Shown here: positions 1-8,668 of the stretch, one piece after another
Position numbering within the stretch: the first letter of the stretch is position 1
Layout of the letters: each line of letters starts with the position of its first letter
DNA from: Paracoccus shandongensis
GTDB lineage: Bacteria > Pseudomonadota > Alphaproteobacteria > Rhodobacterales > Rhodobacteraceae
Length of the DNA stretch: 64,000 bases
Assembly (NCBI RefSeq): GCF_017315735.1
Contig: NZ_JAFLRK010000016.1
Span: 1 to 64,000 of the forward strand
Reading direction: 5' to 3'
Made by a program: the position numbers and the translations under genes
Notes under the pieces: model-generated
What the model was told of the DNA's origin: nothing
The model's input: only the letters and a program-made list of their open reading frames with translations
Databases searched by the model: none

Positions 1-81
1 AAACGGGATGACAACTTCCTCGCAGCCGTCCAACTCGCATCCCTGCGCATCTGGCTAAGAACTTATGAGTCGGTGACCTAG
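1..81 (+). pseudogene. IS5-family transposase, C-terminal end only
   Basis: The first 81 bases read as an open frame of 26 codons and a TAG stop, continuing in from outside the window. The peptide contains NFLAAVQLASLRIWLR and ends in YESVT, which matches from memory the usual last residues of IS5-type (DDE) transposases. Only the tail is visible, so I cannot say whether the gene is intact upstream. It marks the left edge of the polymer island. Bases 82-318 that follow hold no convincing gene and would contain the IS terminal repeat and the promoter of the next gene. Confidence 0.65.
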
Positions 82-318
82 ACCAGCAAACAAGATTTGG
101 TTCAGCAAGTGGACACAAGAGGTCGAAACCGTGGCCATGATGACAGCCCTGGAAGCTCATGACAAAGAAAAAGGGCCAAGGCCAGTCTTTCGACGATCCG
201 CATTGATGCGTGTCGACCCATGTCACACAATTCATGAAAAGAAGGACAAGACGGATTGAACTTTGGGGCGCTTTCACTAAGACAGGCACACCTCCCGGAA
301 CCATGACAGAGCAGAACG

Positions 319-3039
319 ATGCTGAAGCAGACAGGCAGAAAGATTGCGCAAAGGCTCGGCCTGCGCGTGAAAAAACAGGCGCCTCTGCCCGCTAGGAAAA
401 GTCCTGCCAAGCTGGAACGGACCTTGCGCCTGTCGCTGGTAGTTCCGACCTATAATGTCGAAGCCTATATCGACCGCTTTCTAGACAGCGTCTTTACTCA
501 GACATCGCTTTTAAAAAGCTTTGAGGTGATCGTCGTTGACGATGGCTCGACCGATCGCAGCGCCGAGATCGTCAAGGAATGGCAGGCGCGCTATCCCAAG
601 CATCTGCGCTATGTCTATCAGGAAAATGCGGGTGCATCATCTGCGCGGAACACCGGCTTGGCTCTGGCAAAGGGGACATGGGTTGGATTTCCAGATCCTG
701 ATGATTTTTTGGATGAGAACTATTTCAGGAAGATGCTGAAGGAAATCGAACGGGAGCATAAGAAGCCACTTCTGGCCGTATGCTCCAACATGATTTTTTA
801 TTTTGAAGATCAGGATATTTTTTCGGACTCTCATCCTCTGAAATATAAGTTTGCGTCCAAGACTGTCAGGAAATCGACCAGCAATCTGGGAAACTTCATC
901 CATCTGTCGGGTGCCACGATCTGGTTGCACCGTGAGACTGTGATAAGCCATGGATTGAAGTTTGAGAAAAGGGTGAGGCCTTCTTTTGAAGACGCTCATT
1001 TCATGAACAAGCTTTTTGTTCTTTCGCCACAACGCACCGTAAGCTTTGTGCCGAGTGCAAGATATTACTACAGGAAAAGGCTCAACAAGACATCTCAGGT
1101 GGATACCGCTAGGGCACAGCGTGCCTGGTTCATAGACAAATATGAACATGGCATCCTTGATCTACTGAAGCATTCCCAGGAAAACCTTGGCACTGTTCCT
1201 AGATTCATCCAGAGGACCTGCCTCTATGAAGTCTTCTGGTCCTTCCGCCATCTGGTCAATCATGAAGAGCGTGCCAATTTTCTCGACAGGGAGGATCGGG
1301 ACAGGTTTTTGCGCCTAATGAGGGAAGTTTTCACCTACATAGATGCTGATGTTATCAAGAGTTTCGAACTTGCTGGATGCACGGAAGAACACAGGGTAGC
1401 CCTCTTGTCTCTCTTCAAGGATCAGAGGCGTGACAGCACTGCGATCTATGTGGAAAAGAACGACTCCGCTGCGGGCATCATGCAGTTCTCCTACTTCACC
1501 GGAGGTCTTGATGATTTTACAGTTCAGCCTTTGGTCAACGATCGAGAGGTAAAAGCACAATTTCCTAGCAAAAAGTCATCAGAGTTCTTGGGAATCAATT
1601 ATTTCACACAAAATTTTTTCTGGGTTTCCTTCAATGACGGAGACACGATATCCTTCAGCGTCGAGGATAGTCCTTGCCGTATCCGACGCGGCGGTAGGTC
1701 GATCGGTCACGAGGCTGACTGGTTGACGCTTCGCAATGCATTAAGGAAACCTGTCCCTCATAATCACAGTGAAGAAACTTCGCGGCTTCGAAACCATGTC
1801 ATAGCCAATCAGGAAAAATATCGCGATTGCATGGTCCTAATGGATCGCGATGATCGTGCCGATGACAATGCGGAACATCTGTATCGGCACATGATGCGGA
1901 CGGGCAGGGACGGGAATGCCTGGTTCGTTCTGGACCGCGATTCAAAGGATTGGATCCGTCTAGAGAAAGAGGGTTTCAGATTGCTGCCCTTTGGTTCCGA
2001 TGATCATATTGCAGCTCAAATGAATGCCGCAGTGCTGATTTCCTCTCATGCCGATCATTATGTCCTTTGGCCGGTTTCTCGAGGCGACTTCGCAGATCTT
2101 GCCAGGTATGAATTCGTGTTCCTCCAGCATGGAATTTCCATGAACGATTTGTCGGCTTGGCTTAACCGCAAGCCCATACGTCTGTTTGTGACCTCGATGC
2201 CGTCGGAAGAAGCCCACATTTCTGACAGCGGCAGCCCCTATGTCTTTACAAAACGGGAGGTTCTCTTTAGCGGGCTTCCCCGCCACGACAGCTTGGTTGA
2301 CAAGTCAAGACATGCTGCGGCGGACACCATTCTGGTCATGCCGACCTGGCGAAAGTATCTGACGGTAGAGGGCGAGGTCACGGGAATGCGCCGGACCAAG
2401 CAGGATGATTTCACCGGCAGCCTCTTTGCCCGCAGCTGGTCGGCAGTCCTGGATTCGGATTCGCTGCGACAGCTTGCTGAAAAGCACGGAATGAAGGTGG
2501 TTTTCGCTCCGCACCCCAACATGGCCATGTATCTTGAAGATATGAATTTGCCAGCCTGGGTCGAAACGGTCGATGTCCGCAATGGCGTTTCCTATCAGAA
2601 CTTGCTTTCGCGTGCCCGCGTTGCGGTGACGGATTATTCCTCCGCCCTGATGGAGGTGGCATACCTGCAGCGCCCAGTAGTCTATTTCCAGTTTGATTTC
2701 CATGAGTTCTTTGCAGGAGAGCATATCTGCAAACCCGGCTATTTCTCGTTCGAGCGGGATGGTTTCGGGCCTGTTGTCCAGAAGCCGAAAGATGTGATCG
2801 CGTGTCTGGAAGACGCGCTGTCTGGCCGTGAAAACCCCGTCTATGCCGAGCGGCGCGACAATGCCTTTCCGTTCCGGGATGGCGGGTGCTGCGAACGGGT
2901 TTGTACGGCCATCGAACGCCTCTTTGAACCGCGTCCTGCGCTGTCGCCTCTTTACACAACCCAAGTCGCACCCCTGGCCTTGCTGAAGACCGGCGCGGAA
3001 CGATCTGTGACGCAGAAGGCGGCCAGATACTTCGGCTGA
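319..3039 (+). CDS. GT2 glycosyltransferase fused to CDP-glycerol glycerophosphotransferase
   Basis: A 906-residue two-domain enzyme of surface-polymer synthesis. Residues about 38-270 form a family 2 glycosyltransferase: LSLVVPTYNVE opens the nucleotide-binding fold, VVDDGSTD follows, and FPDPDDFLD is in the place of the metal-binding DxD. Residues about 500-860 resemble CDP-glycerol:poly(glycerophosphate) glycerophosphotransferases (TagF/TagB type), with LQHGIS, FAPHPNM and the typical VTDYSSALMEVAYL segment. Family knowledge suggests it adds a sugar and then glycerol-phosphate or a similar phosphodiester to a capsule. The start is the first ATG and has only a weak ribosome site. The gene is more A/T-rich than most of the window, suggesting transfer. 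The exact donor sugar and polyol are unknown. Confidence 0.85.
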   Translation: MLKQTGRKIAQRLGLRVKKQAPLPARKSPAKLERTLRLSLVVPTYNVEAYIDRFLDSVFTQTSLLKSFEVIVVDDGSTDRSAEIVKEWQARYPKHLRYVYQENAGASSARNTGLALAKGTWVGFPDPDDFLDENYFRKMLKEIEREHKKPLLAVCSNMIFYFEDQDIFSDSHPLKYKFASKTVRKSTSNLGNFIHLSGATIWLHRETVISHGLKFEKRVRPSFEDAHFMNKLFVLSPQRTVSFVPSARYYYRKRLNKTSQVDTARAQRAWFIDKYEHGILDLLKHSQENLGTVPRFIQRTCLYEVFWSFRHLVNHEERANFLDREDRDRFLRLMREVFTYIDADVIKSFELAGCTEEHRVALLSLFKDQRRDSTAIYVEKNDSAAGIMQFSYFTGGLDDFTVQPLVNDREVKAQFPSKKSSEFLGINYFTQNFFWVSFNDGDTISFSVEDSPCRIRRGGRSIGHEADWLTLRNALRKPVPHNHSEETSRLRNHVIANQEKYRDCMVLMDRDDRADDNAEHLYRHMMRTGRDGNAWFVLDRDSKDWIRLEKEGFRLLPFGSDDHIAAQMNAAVLISSHADHYVLWPVSRGDFADLARYEFVFLQHGISMNDLSAWLNRKPIRLFVTSMPSEEAHISDSGSPYVFTKREVLFSGLPRHDSLVDKSRHAAADTILVMPTWRKYLTVEGEVTGMRRTKQDDFTGSLFARSWSAVLDSDSLRQLAEKHGMKVVFAPHPNMAMYLEDMNLPAWVETVDVRNGVSYQNLLSRARVAVTDYSSALMEVAYLQRPVVYFQFDFHEFFAGEHICKPGYFSFERDGFGPVVQKPKDVIACLEDALSGRENPVYAERRDNAFPFRDGGCCERVCTAIERLFEPRPALSPLYTTQVAPLALLKTGAERSVTQKAARYFG

Positions 3040-3242
3040 CGGATGGGACGGCTGTCGGCTCGGTTCCACCGCCCGGGCTGTTTCGCGCAACGCCCCGGCC
3101 TGCCCCGCCTGCAAGCGGGCCATCACGCTGGGCAGTCTCTCCAGTGTTCCTCTTGCCATGGTCGCGCAAGTCATTCGGCGGATTGCCGCAGGGGCGGTTT
3201 CCATGCTTCCCTTGATATGCTACCGCCCGGAAAGAACGAGAG

Positions 3243-3345
3243 ATGGCCTGGTTCGTGGTCGACGGCCATGCCCCCATCAGCAAGCCCTTGCCCCGGCGCA
3301 AGCGGCTGTTCGACGTGGCGCTGGCGCTGCTGGGGCCCTTGTTCA
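3243..3345 (+). pseudogene. truncated sugar transferase start (N-terminal stump)
   Basis: An ATG preceded by AACGAGAG opens a frame reading MAWFVVDGHAP and then PRRKRLFDVALALLGPL. The KRLFD-plus-hydrophobic-helix pattern is how polyprenyl-phosphate sugar-1-phosphate transferases (PF02397) usually begin. Homology stops at about 3345, where the opposite strand becomes IS66 transposase. The rest of the gene is absent nearby. I infer that an IS66 insertion or deletion removed it. The stump is short, so the identification is tentative. Bases 3040-3242 before it show no gene and probably held its promoter. Confidence 0.4.
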
Positions 3346-4101
3346 CCGCTGCGGTCGCGGGAGAGGCGGAAGGCCAGTGCCGGCGGGACGGTGCCGCCAA
3401 AAGGCCGATCATCACGGACATAGGTCCAGAGACGGGCCGTCTTCGTGCCGCCCCGGGCCAGCAGCGGGACCGTCGTATCATCGACATGTAACCGCTCTGC
3501 GGCCATGACATGGGCTTCGATCAGTGTATACAGCGGCTCCAGCAACTCGGTCACCGCGCCAACCTGGTCGGCGAGCATGGAGAGGCTGAGTTCCACGCCC
3601 TCGCGGGCATAGCGTTCGGCCTGGCGGTTCAGCGGTTGGTGCTGTCCGAACTTCTCGAACACGATTATGGCCAGGAGGCTCGGCCCCGCCCATCCCCGCG
3701 GAACCGAGTGGAATGGAGCGGTCGGCTGCGAGATCTTCTCGCAATCTCGGCAGGTGAACTTCTCGCGGACGGTCTGCATCACCTTCCACTGCCGCTGCAC
3801 TACCTCCAGCGTCTCGGTGATATCCTCGCCCACCTTCTTGATCCGGTCCGACCCGCAGCAGGCGCAGGCCGTCGGCGCCTCGACCACCACCCGTTCGCGC
3901 AGCAGATGCTCGGGGAACGCCTTGCGGACGGGCTTGCGCCGGTCGAAAGCACGGACCTTCGTCGCCTTTTCTGCAGCCTGCCCCGCGCGAATGGCACCGT
4001 GTGAGAAGCGAACGAGAGATCTCGTAGCGTCGTGCCGTTGCCGCAGCCATCCGCGGCGCCGCGTAGCTCTCCTCCACGATTCGAACCTTCTCGGCGTCGG
4101 T
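3345..4101 (-). pseudogene. decayed IS66-family element (tnpA-tnpC remnant)
   Basis: Read on the minus strand from 4101, the first stretch resembles the HTH start of IS66 TnpA (TDAEKVRIVEES, then RRYEISRSLL), preceded by an in-frame stop. Near 3975 it passes, in another frame, into the TnpC zinc-finger and transposase part: KPVRKAFPEHLL, CACCGSDRI, FTCRDCEKI, then FEKFGQHQPLNRQ, LHVDDTTVPLLA and RLWTYVRDDRPFGG. TnpC breaks off after RDRSGE at about 3345, before its last catalytic residue. The end of tnpA, all of tnpB and the start and end of tnpC are missing, so the element cannot move itself. Confidence 0.8.
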
Positions 4102-4433
4102 TCACCGCCGCCGGCCAGTATCCGTGACCGAAAGAACCTCTACTTGGCATATGAAGCTATGATCTGTCATAGCTTCATGCTCTTACAGGCAACCGGGTGG
4201 GTCGGTCAGACGGCCCCCGGCGGATGCATACGTAGGTACTGACGATCGCTGCGGTGAGTCTTCAGCAATTTGCTGCCTGCATGGGCGCATCGGCCGGTTT
4301 GCGGAACCTTATACAGCCTTGCCCAATCCGATCTTCCCCGCTAGTCCTACTGCGTCTACAGGCTCTGGCGGCGAATGCGAACTGGCTGAAGCATTTGCAT
4401 GATCCCAAAGCTGTTCGAGCGAGTAGAAGGCAT
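4102..4433. other. IS66 flank and leader of the GSCFA gene
   Basis: These 332 bases hold no supported gene. The left part should contain the outer end of the IS66 remnant. An open frame in the GSCFA reading frame runs back to 4254, but its sequence is low-complexity and unlike the family, so I treat it as leader. AGAAGG at 4425-4430 is the ribosome site of the next gene. Confidence 0.5.
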
Positions 4434-5510
4434 ATGAATCCGTATGACATTCTTCCTCAGGAGGCGTTCTGGTCTCCTGCCGTGGCCAAGAAGCACATGC
4501 TGGATATCAGCGGCTTGTGGAAGGCTCCCTTCCCGATCCTGCCGAAGACACGGATTGCCACCTATGGTTCCTGCTTTGCGCAGCATTTCAGCAAGGCCCT
4601 GGTGGCGCGTGGCTATACCTGGATGAACGCGGAACCTGCCCCTTCGGGCGTCGCAGAGGAAACCGCACGCCACTTCAACTATGGCGTCTTCTCGTCCCGG
4701 ACCGGCAACATCTATACGACATCGTTGCTGCGGCAATGGGTGGAATGGGCGATGGAAAAATCTGTGCCGCCCGCGATCCATTGGGAAAAGGAAGGCCGGA
4801 TCCATGACCCCTTCCGGCCCAGCATCGAACCCGGCGGGTTCGGTTCCGTCAATGAGATGATCCGGTCGCGGCAGACCTGCATCGCGGCGTTCCGGGATTC
4901 GATCATGCAGTGCAGCCTGCTGGTCTTCACCCTTGGCCTGACGGAAAGCTGGTGGGATGCGGAGGGCGGATTCGAATATCCCATGTGCCCGGGCACCCAT
5001 GCCGGCACCTTCGATGCGGACCGGCATGTGTTCCGCAACCAGGACTACGGCTTTGTCCGGGAAAACCTCTTGAAGGCAATCTCGCTGATCCGGCAGGGCC
5101 GCGAAAAGGGGCCGAGGATCCTTCTGACGGTTTCCCCCGTACCGCTGACGGCCACCAATTCCGGCAATCACGTCCTGGTGGCGACGATGGAATCCAAGTC
5201 GATCCTGCGCGCGGTCGCGGGCAACGTGGCTGCAAGCGTCAAGGGCGTCAGCTACTTCCCGTCCTACGAAATCATCAATTCCCCGGTGTTCCGCGGCATG
5301 TTCTTTGAACCGAACCTGCGCAGCGTCAACGGCCATGGCGTCGGACATGTGATGAACTGCTTCTTCGCGGGCCTGGACAAGAAGGGGGCTGCCGCGCCCG
5401 GAACCGTTCCCGCACAGCGCAAGTCCCGGCGGGGGGATCCCGAACCCGCCTCGGCGGACGACGTGAAATGCGACGAGGAATTGCTGGACGTTTTCGGCAG
5501 GCAGAAATGA
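4434..5510 (+). CDS. GSCFA-domain protein, polysaccharide-modifying
   Basis: A 358-residue protein of the GSCFA family (PF08885), named for the motif seen here in RIATYGSCFAQHF near residue 42. The family is SGNH-hydrolase-like and is often found in capsule loci, where an acyl-ester transfer or hydrolysis role is suspected but not proven. I chose ATG 4434 because MNPYDILPQEAFW is a normal family start and AGAAGG sits just before it, although the frame is open further upstream. Its stop overlaps the next start (ATGA, 5507-5510), so the two are translationally coupled. Confidence 0.85.
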   Translation: MNPYDILPQEAFWSPAVAKKHMLDISGLWKAPFPILPKTRIATYGSCFAQHFSKALVARGYTWMNAEPAPSGVAEETARHFNYGVFSSRTGNIYTTSLLRQWVEWAMEKSVPPAIHWEKEGRIHDPFRPSIEPGGFGSVNEMIRSRQTCIAAFRDSIMQCSLLVFTLGLTESWWDAEGGFEYPMCPGTHAGTFDADRHVFRNQDYGFVRENLLKAISLIRQGREKGPRILLTVSPVPLTATNSGNHVLVATMESKSILRAVAGNVAASVKGVSYFPSYEIINSPVFRGMFFEPNLRSVNGHGVGHVMNCFFAGLDKKGAAAPGTVPAQRKSRRGDPEPASADDVKCDEELLDVFGRQK

Positions 5511-6220
5511 AGCCCGTCATCATTACGGGTGATTCCCATCTGGGGCCGATCCGGCGCGGCCTGGACCTGCTCCCCGAAGGCCGCAGGAACCGCTTCGTCT
5601 TCTGGCCCCTGGGGAAGGGGGCCGCGCTGCGCAGGAAATGCCATGCCTTCGATGCGGCCACGCTGACGCTGCGGACCGCATCAAGGGTTTGGGTTGACCG
5701 GGTGTTTTCAAGGGAAACGATCGGCGCCATGGGTTCCGATACGGTTCTTGCCGTCTCGCTGCCCCTGAACACCTCACGGATCTTGCGGGATTATTCATGG
5801 GAAACCTATGCCCCCTGGCACCTTGCACAAGCCGAATTTGCGCTGTCTGACCAAATGGTCGAGGCGATGATCGACGGCGACAGCATCCATGCACTGAACA
5901 TGGTCAGGAATCTTGCGCGGATCTGGCCACGAACCGCCGTGATCGAGGCGCCGCGGTTCTTCGCCAATGCCAGCTATCTGAGCCGGAAAAGGCTGGATGT
6001 CATCCGCCATGTGGATGCGGCCTATCGCGACAGGGTTCGCACCATGCTGGCCGAGGCGGGAATAGATGTCATCCCCCAGCCGGCGGCCACGATCACGGAC
6101 AAGGGGATGACGGCATTGTCCTTCGATCACCACGACCCGCAAGATGATCATCATGCGAACGAAGCCTATGGAAAACTGGTCCTCGAGGAGATAGGGGCCT
6201 ACGTGGATCGGCTGCACTAA
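5507..6220 (+). CDS. SGNH-like hydrolase-fold protein
   Basis: A 237-residue protein beginning MKPVIITGDSHLGPI. The GDSH block is the block-I serine motif of SGNH/GDSL-type proteins. Near the C-terminus DDHHANEAYG has the shape of the block-V D-x-x-H region. No signal peptide is seen. The ATGA overlap with the GSCFA gene suggests the two act together, perhaps in adding or removing acyl groups on the capsule. Substrate and direction cannot be read from sequence. Confidence 0.6.
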   Translation: MKPVIITGDSHLGPIRRGLDLLPEGRRNRFVFWPLGKGAALRRKCHAFDAATLTLRTASRVWVDRVFSRETIGAMGSDTVLAVSLPLNTSRILRDYSWETYAPWHLAQAEFALSDQMVEAMIDGDSIHALNMVRNLARIWPRTAVIEAPRFFANASYLSRKRLDVIRHVDAAYRDRVRTMLAEAGIDVIPQPAATITDKGMTALSFDHHDPQDDHHANEAYGKLVLEEIGAYVDRLH

Positions 6221-6302
6221 AGGCAGGCCCAGCCTTTCGGCAAAGCGGAAACTTCCGGGGATATGGCTATCTCGCCTGTTCTGCCAAATCAGAGGATAAT
6301 GA

Positions 6303-6965
6303 ATGGCAATCGTTAGCCACAAGCATCGCGTCGTTTTCTTTCCGATGGCGAAAAACTGCAGCACCTCCGCCAAGCACCTTTTCTATCTTCTGGATGTCGG
6401 CATGCCATTCCGTACGGCCAAGAAGAAATACGGGCTTTGGGGGCATGTCCATAAGTATTATCCGACGCAGACCAAGGAAGAATGGCAGCAAATCTTTGAT
6501 GCCTATGAATCGATCGTGATCGTCCGGGATCCGATAAAACGCTTTCTGTCTGCCTATGGCAACCGCATCGTTCATATGAAGGTCTTGGAAACGGTGGGGG
6601 GTGCCTCTGCCAGGATCCTGGCGGCAGGCCATCCGTTGCAGCCTTCGCTAGAAGAATTCGTGCAGAACCTGGAATTCTATTGCAGTGTCTCGTCCTATAT
6701 GAAGAACCATATCGCGCCTCAGGAAAAAATCGTGGGCGACATCTTTCCCAAGATCAAACGGGTGTATGATACCTCGCAAGTTCCCGAGTTCGAGGCATTC
6801 ATGTCCGAACGCTGCGGAAGTCAGATCGTCCTGCCACGCGAACAAAGCGGAGGGCCGAAATTCACGGTCTCGGATCTTAGCGAAAGATCGCTCGGGAAGC
6901 TGCTGGATTTCTATCGCAAGGATTACAAGATGCTGTCGCGCTTCTACAGCCCGCCCAGCCTCTAA
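6303..6965 (+). CDS. sulfotransferase family protein
   Basis: A 220-residue protein resembling family 2 (carbohydrate) sulfotransferases, which move sulfate from PAPS to a sugar hydroxyl. The 5'-phosphosulfate loop is in FFPMAKNCSTSAKHL near residues 12-26. The 3'-phosphate site is IVIVRDPIKRFLSAYGNR near residues 75-92. AGAGGATAATGA lies directly before the ATG. It follows the SGNH gene by 82 bases and precedes the Stealth gene in the same direction, so it probably decorates the same polymer. Glycan sulfation in this locus is an inference. Confidence 0.75.
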   Translation: MAIVSHKHRVVFFPMAKNCSTSAKHLFYLLDVGMPFRTAKKKYGLWGHVHKYYPTQTKEEWQQIFDAYESIVIVRDPIKRFLSAYGNRIVHMKVLETVGGASARILAAGHPLQPSLEEFVQNLEFYCSVSSYMKNHIAPQEKIVGDIFPKIKRVYDTSQVPEFEAFMSERCGSQIVLPREQSGGPKFTVSDLSERSLGKLLDFYRKDYKMLSRFYSPPSL

Positions 6966-7049
6966 TCCAAGCGCCCTTGTGCGCATTTTAACGGACAACA
7001 AACGCTCTCATCGAGACGGATCTCATCTTCATACCCCGGAAAGCCTTTC

Positions 7050-8633
7050 ATGCCTTTGTCGCCACGCCTCTATCTTTCAAAAGCGATAAGCACGACTCGC
7101 ATCATGTGGGATTATTCCCTGGTCGCGATTGCCCATCCCGGTCTGTTGAAGGAAGCGGCAAGGACCATTGTGCATCGCAAGTCCCGCCGCCTGGTCAGCG
7201 AACTGCGGGCGGTGGACACGACACGGAACGGACCGGTAAAGGCCGCGCCGGTCGATCCTCGTTCCCTGCTGGACATGCTGGCCGAGGAGACTGGCGTGCT
7301 GGTCCTTCGCGACAATCCCGGAAACATCTGGATCGGAATTTCCGATACGGATTTCCTGCGTGCCTTGGTGCGGTTGCAGCTGAGCGTCGCTTCGGGAAAG
7401 CTGATGTCCGCCGGGAAGACGGTCAGACTGACAAGCTCGTCCGAACGGCAAGCTGCCCTGCGGGAACCGAATGTCGTTTTCACCTTTCCCGGACCTGGCC
7501 TGGAAGAAGCCAGCCTAACGATCGAAAGCTATGCCTTGCGGACCGATGGGGTCTGGATTTCGGGCAATGCCAACAATCGCCTGGCGCGGGCGCTCTATTC
7601 CGACATCCTCTTGCAGCCGGGCTTGCATCCCCTGTCCGAGATCCTGCCGGGTCCGCCGCTGGACATTCGTGCCGAGGAACGGCCGGTAGATGTGGTCTAT
7701 ACATGGGTCAACCACAAGGATCCCGACTGGGTCCGTCTTTACCAGGACCACAAGTCGGCAGCAGACGGGCGGGATCCGGCCCATATCGACGATCATGTCA
7801 GCGACGACGCAAAGGCGATTTCCCGGTTTCATTCGATCGATGAATTGCGCTTCTCGCTGCGCTCGGTTGCGAAGAACCTGCCCTGGGTCCGCAAGATTCA
7901 CGTTTTTACCAACTGCGCGGTCCCGGATTGGCTGAAGGAACAGAATCCCAGGATTGCCTGGGTGGATCATTCCCAAGTCATTCCGGAAGAATACCTGCCG
8001 ACCTTTTCGTCGCATGTGATCGAAAGCTTTCTGCATCGCATCCCTGATCTGGCCGATCAGTTCATCTACCTGAACGACGATGTCTTTATCGCAAAACCCC
8101 TTGGCAAGGATTTCTTCTTTGATGCCGGTGGCCTCTCGCGATCGTTCCTGGAAGGCTACGGAATGGTTTCGGGTCCGGTGCGCATCGGTGATCCGGATTA
8201 CCTCAATGCATCGCGGAACTCTGCCCGGCTTATCCATCAGGCATTCGGCGTGTTTCCCACGCGACTGCACAACCACACGGCATTTGCCCTTCGCCGCGAT
8301 GTGCTTCAGGAAATCGAGGATCGTTGGTCCCGGGAATTCCATGCCTTCCGTCGGAACCGCTTCCGGATGCCCAGCGACCTGAACATGACGTCGTTTCTTT
8401 ATCATCACTATGCGATGAATACGGGAAGGGCCACCGATACCAAGATCAAGATGGCCTTGGTAAAGCAGTTGGATGTCCGCTGGAAGAACAGGCTGTCCAA
8501 TGCGATGAACCAAGATATCGAGACGATCTGCATCAACGAAGGCGGGTCGGGGACGCCAAGCTGGGACTGGCACGACAGCGTTCTGGATTTCCTGAAAACA
8601 TTCTATCCGATGAAGGCCGATTGGGAACGGTAA
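7050..8633 (+). CDS. Stealth-family sugar-phosphate transferase
   Basis: A 527-residue Stealth protein. These enzymes transfer a sugar-1-phosphate and build capsules with phosphodiester-linked sugars. The CR1 block VDVVYTWVNHKDPDW lies near residues 213-227. The CR2-like part (SIDELRFSLRSVAKNLPW, then VFTNCAVPDWL) lies near 267-300, followed by FIYLNDDVFIAKPL. The CR3/CR4-like part is LHNHTAFALRRDVL and the histidine-rich SFLYHHYAMN. About 200 residues precede CR1, which is longer than minimal members. Together with the CDP-glycerol-type fusion at 319-3039 it suggests a phosphate-containing polymer. Confidence 0.88.
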   Translation: MPLSPRLYLSKAISTTRIMWDYSLVAIAHPGLLKEAARTIVHRKSRRLVSELRAVDTTRNGPVKAAPVDPRSLLDMLAEETGVLVLRDNPGNIWIGISDTDFLRALVRLQLSVASGKLMSAGKTVRLTSSSERQAALREPNVVFTFPGPGLEEASLTIESYALRTDGVWISGNANNRLARALYSDILLQPGLHPLSEILPGPPLDIRAEERPVDVVYTWVNHKDPDWVRLYQDHKSAADGRDPAHIDDHVSDDAKAISRFHSIDELRFSLRSVAKNLPWVRKIHVFTNCAVPDWLKEQNPRIAWVDHSQVIPEEYLPTFSSHVIESFLHRIPDLADQFIYLNDDVFIAKPLGKDFFFDAGGLSRSFLEGYGMVSGPVRIGDPDYLNASRNSARLIHQAFGVFPTRLHNHTAFALRRDVLQEIEDRWSREFHAFRRNRFRMPSDLNMTSFLYHHYAMNTGRATDTKIKMALVKQLDVRWKNRLSNAMNQDIETICINEGGSGTPSWDWHDSVLDFLKTFYPMKADWER

Positions 8634-8668
8634 CGGACCTTGAGCAGACGAATGGCGGTCCGGCGCAC

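Noticed and set aside
4254..4433. Longer N-terminus of the GSCFA protein
   Set aside because: The extra 60 residues are unlike the family, and a ribosome site supports ATG 4434.
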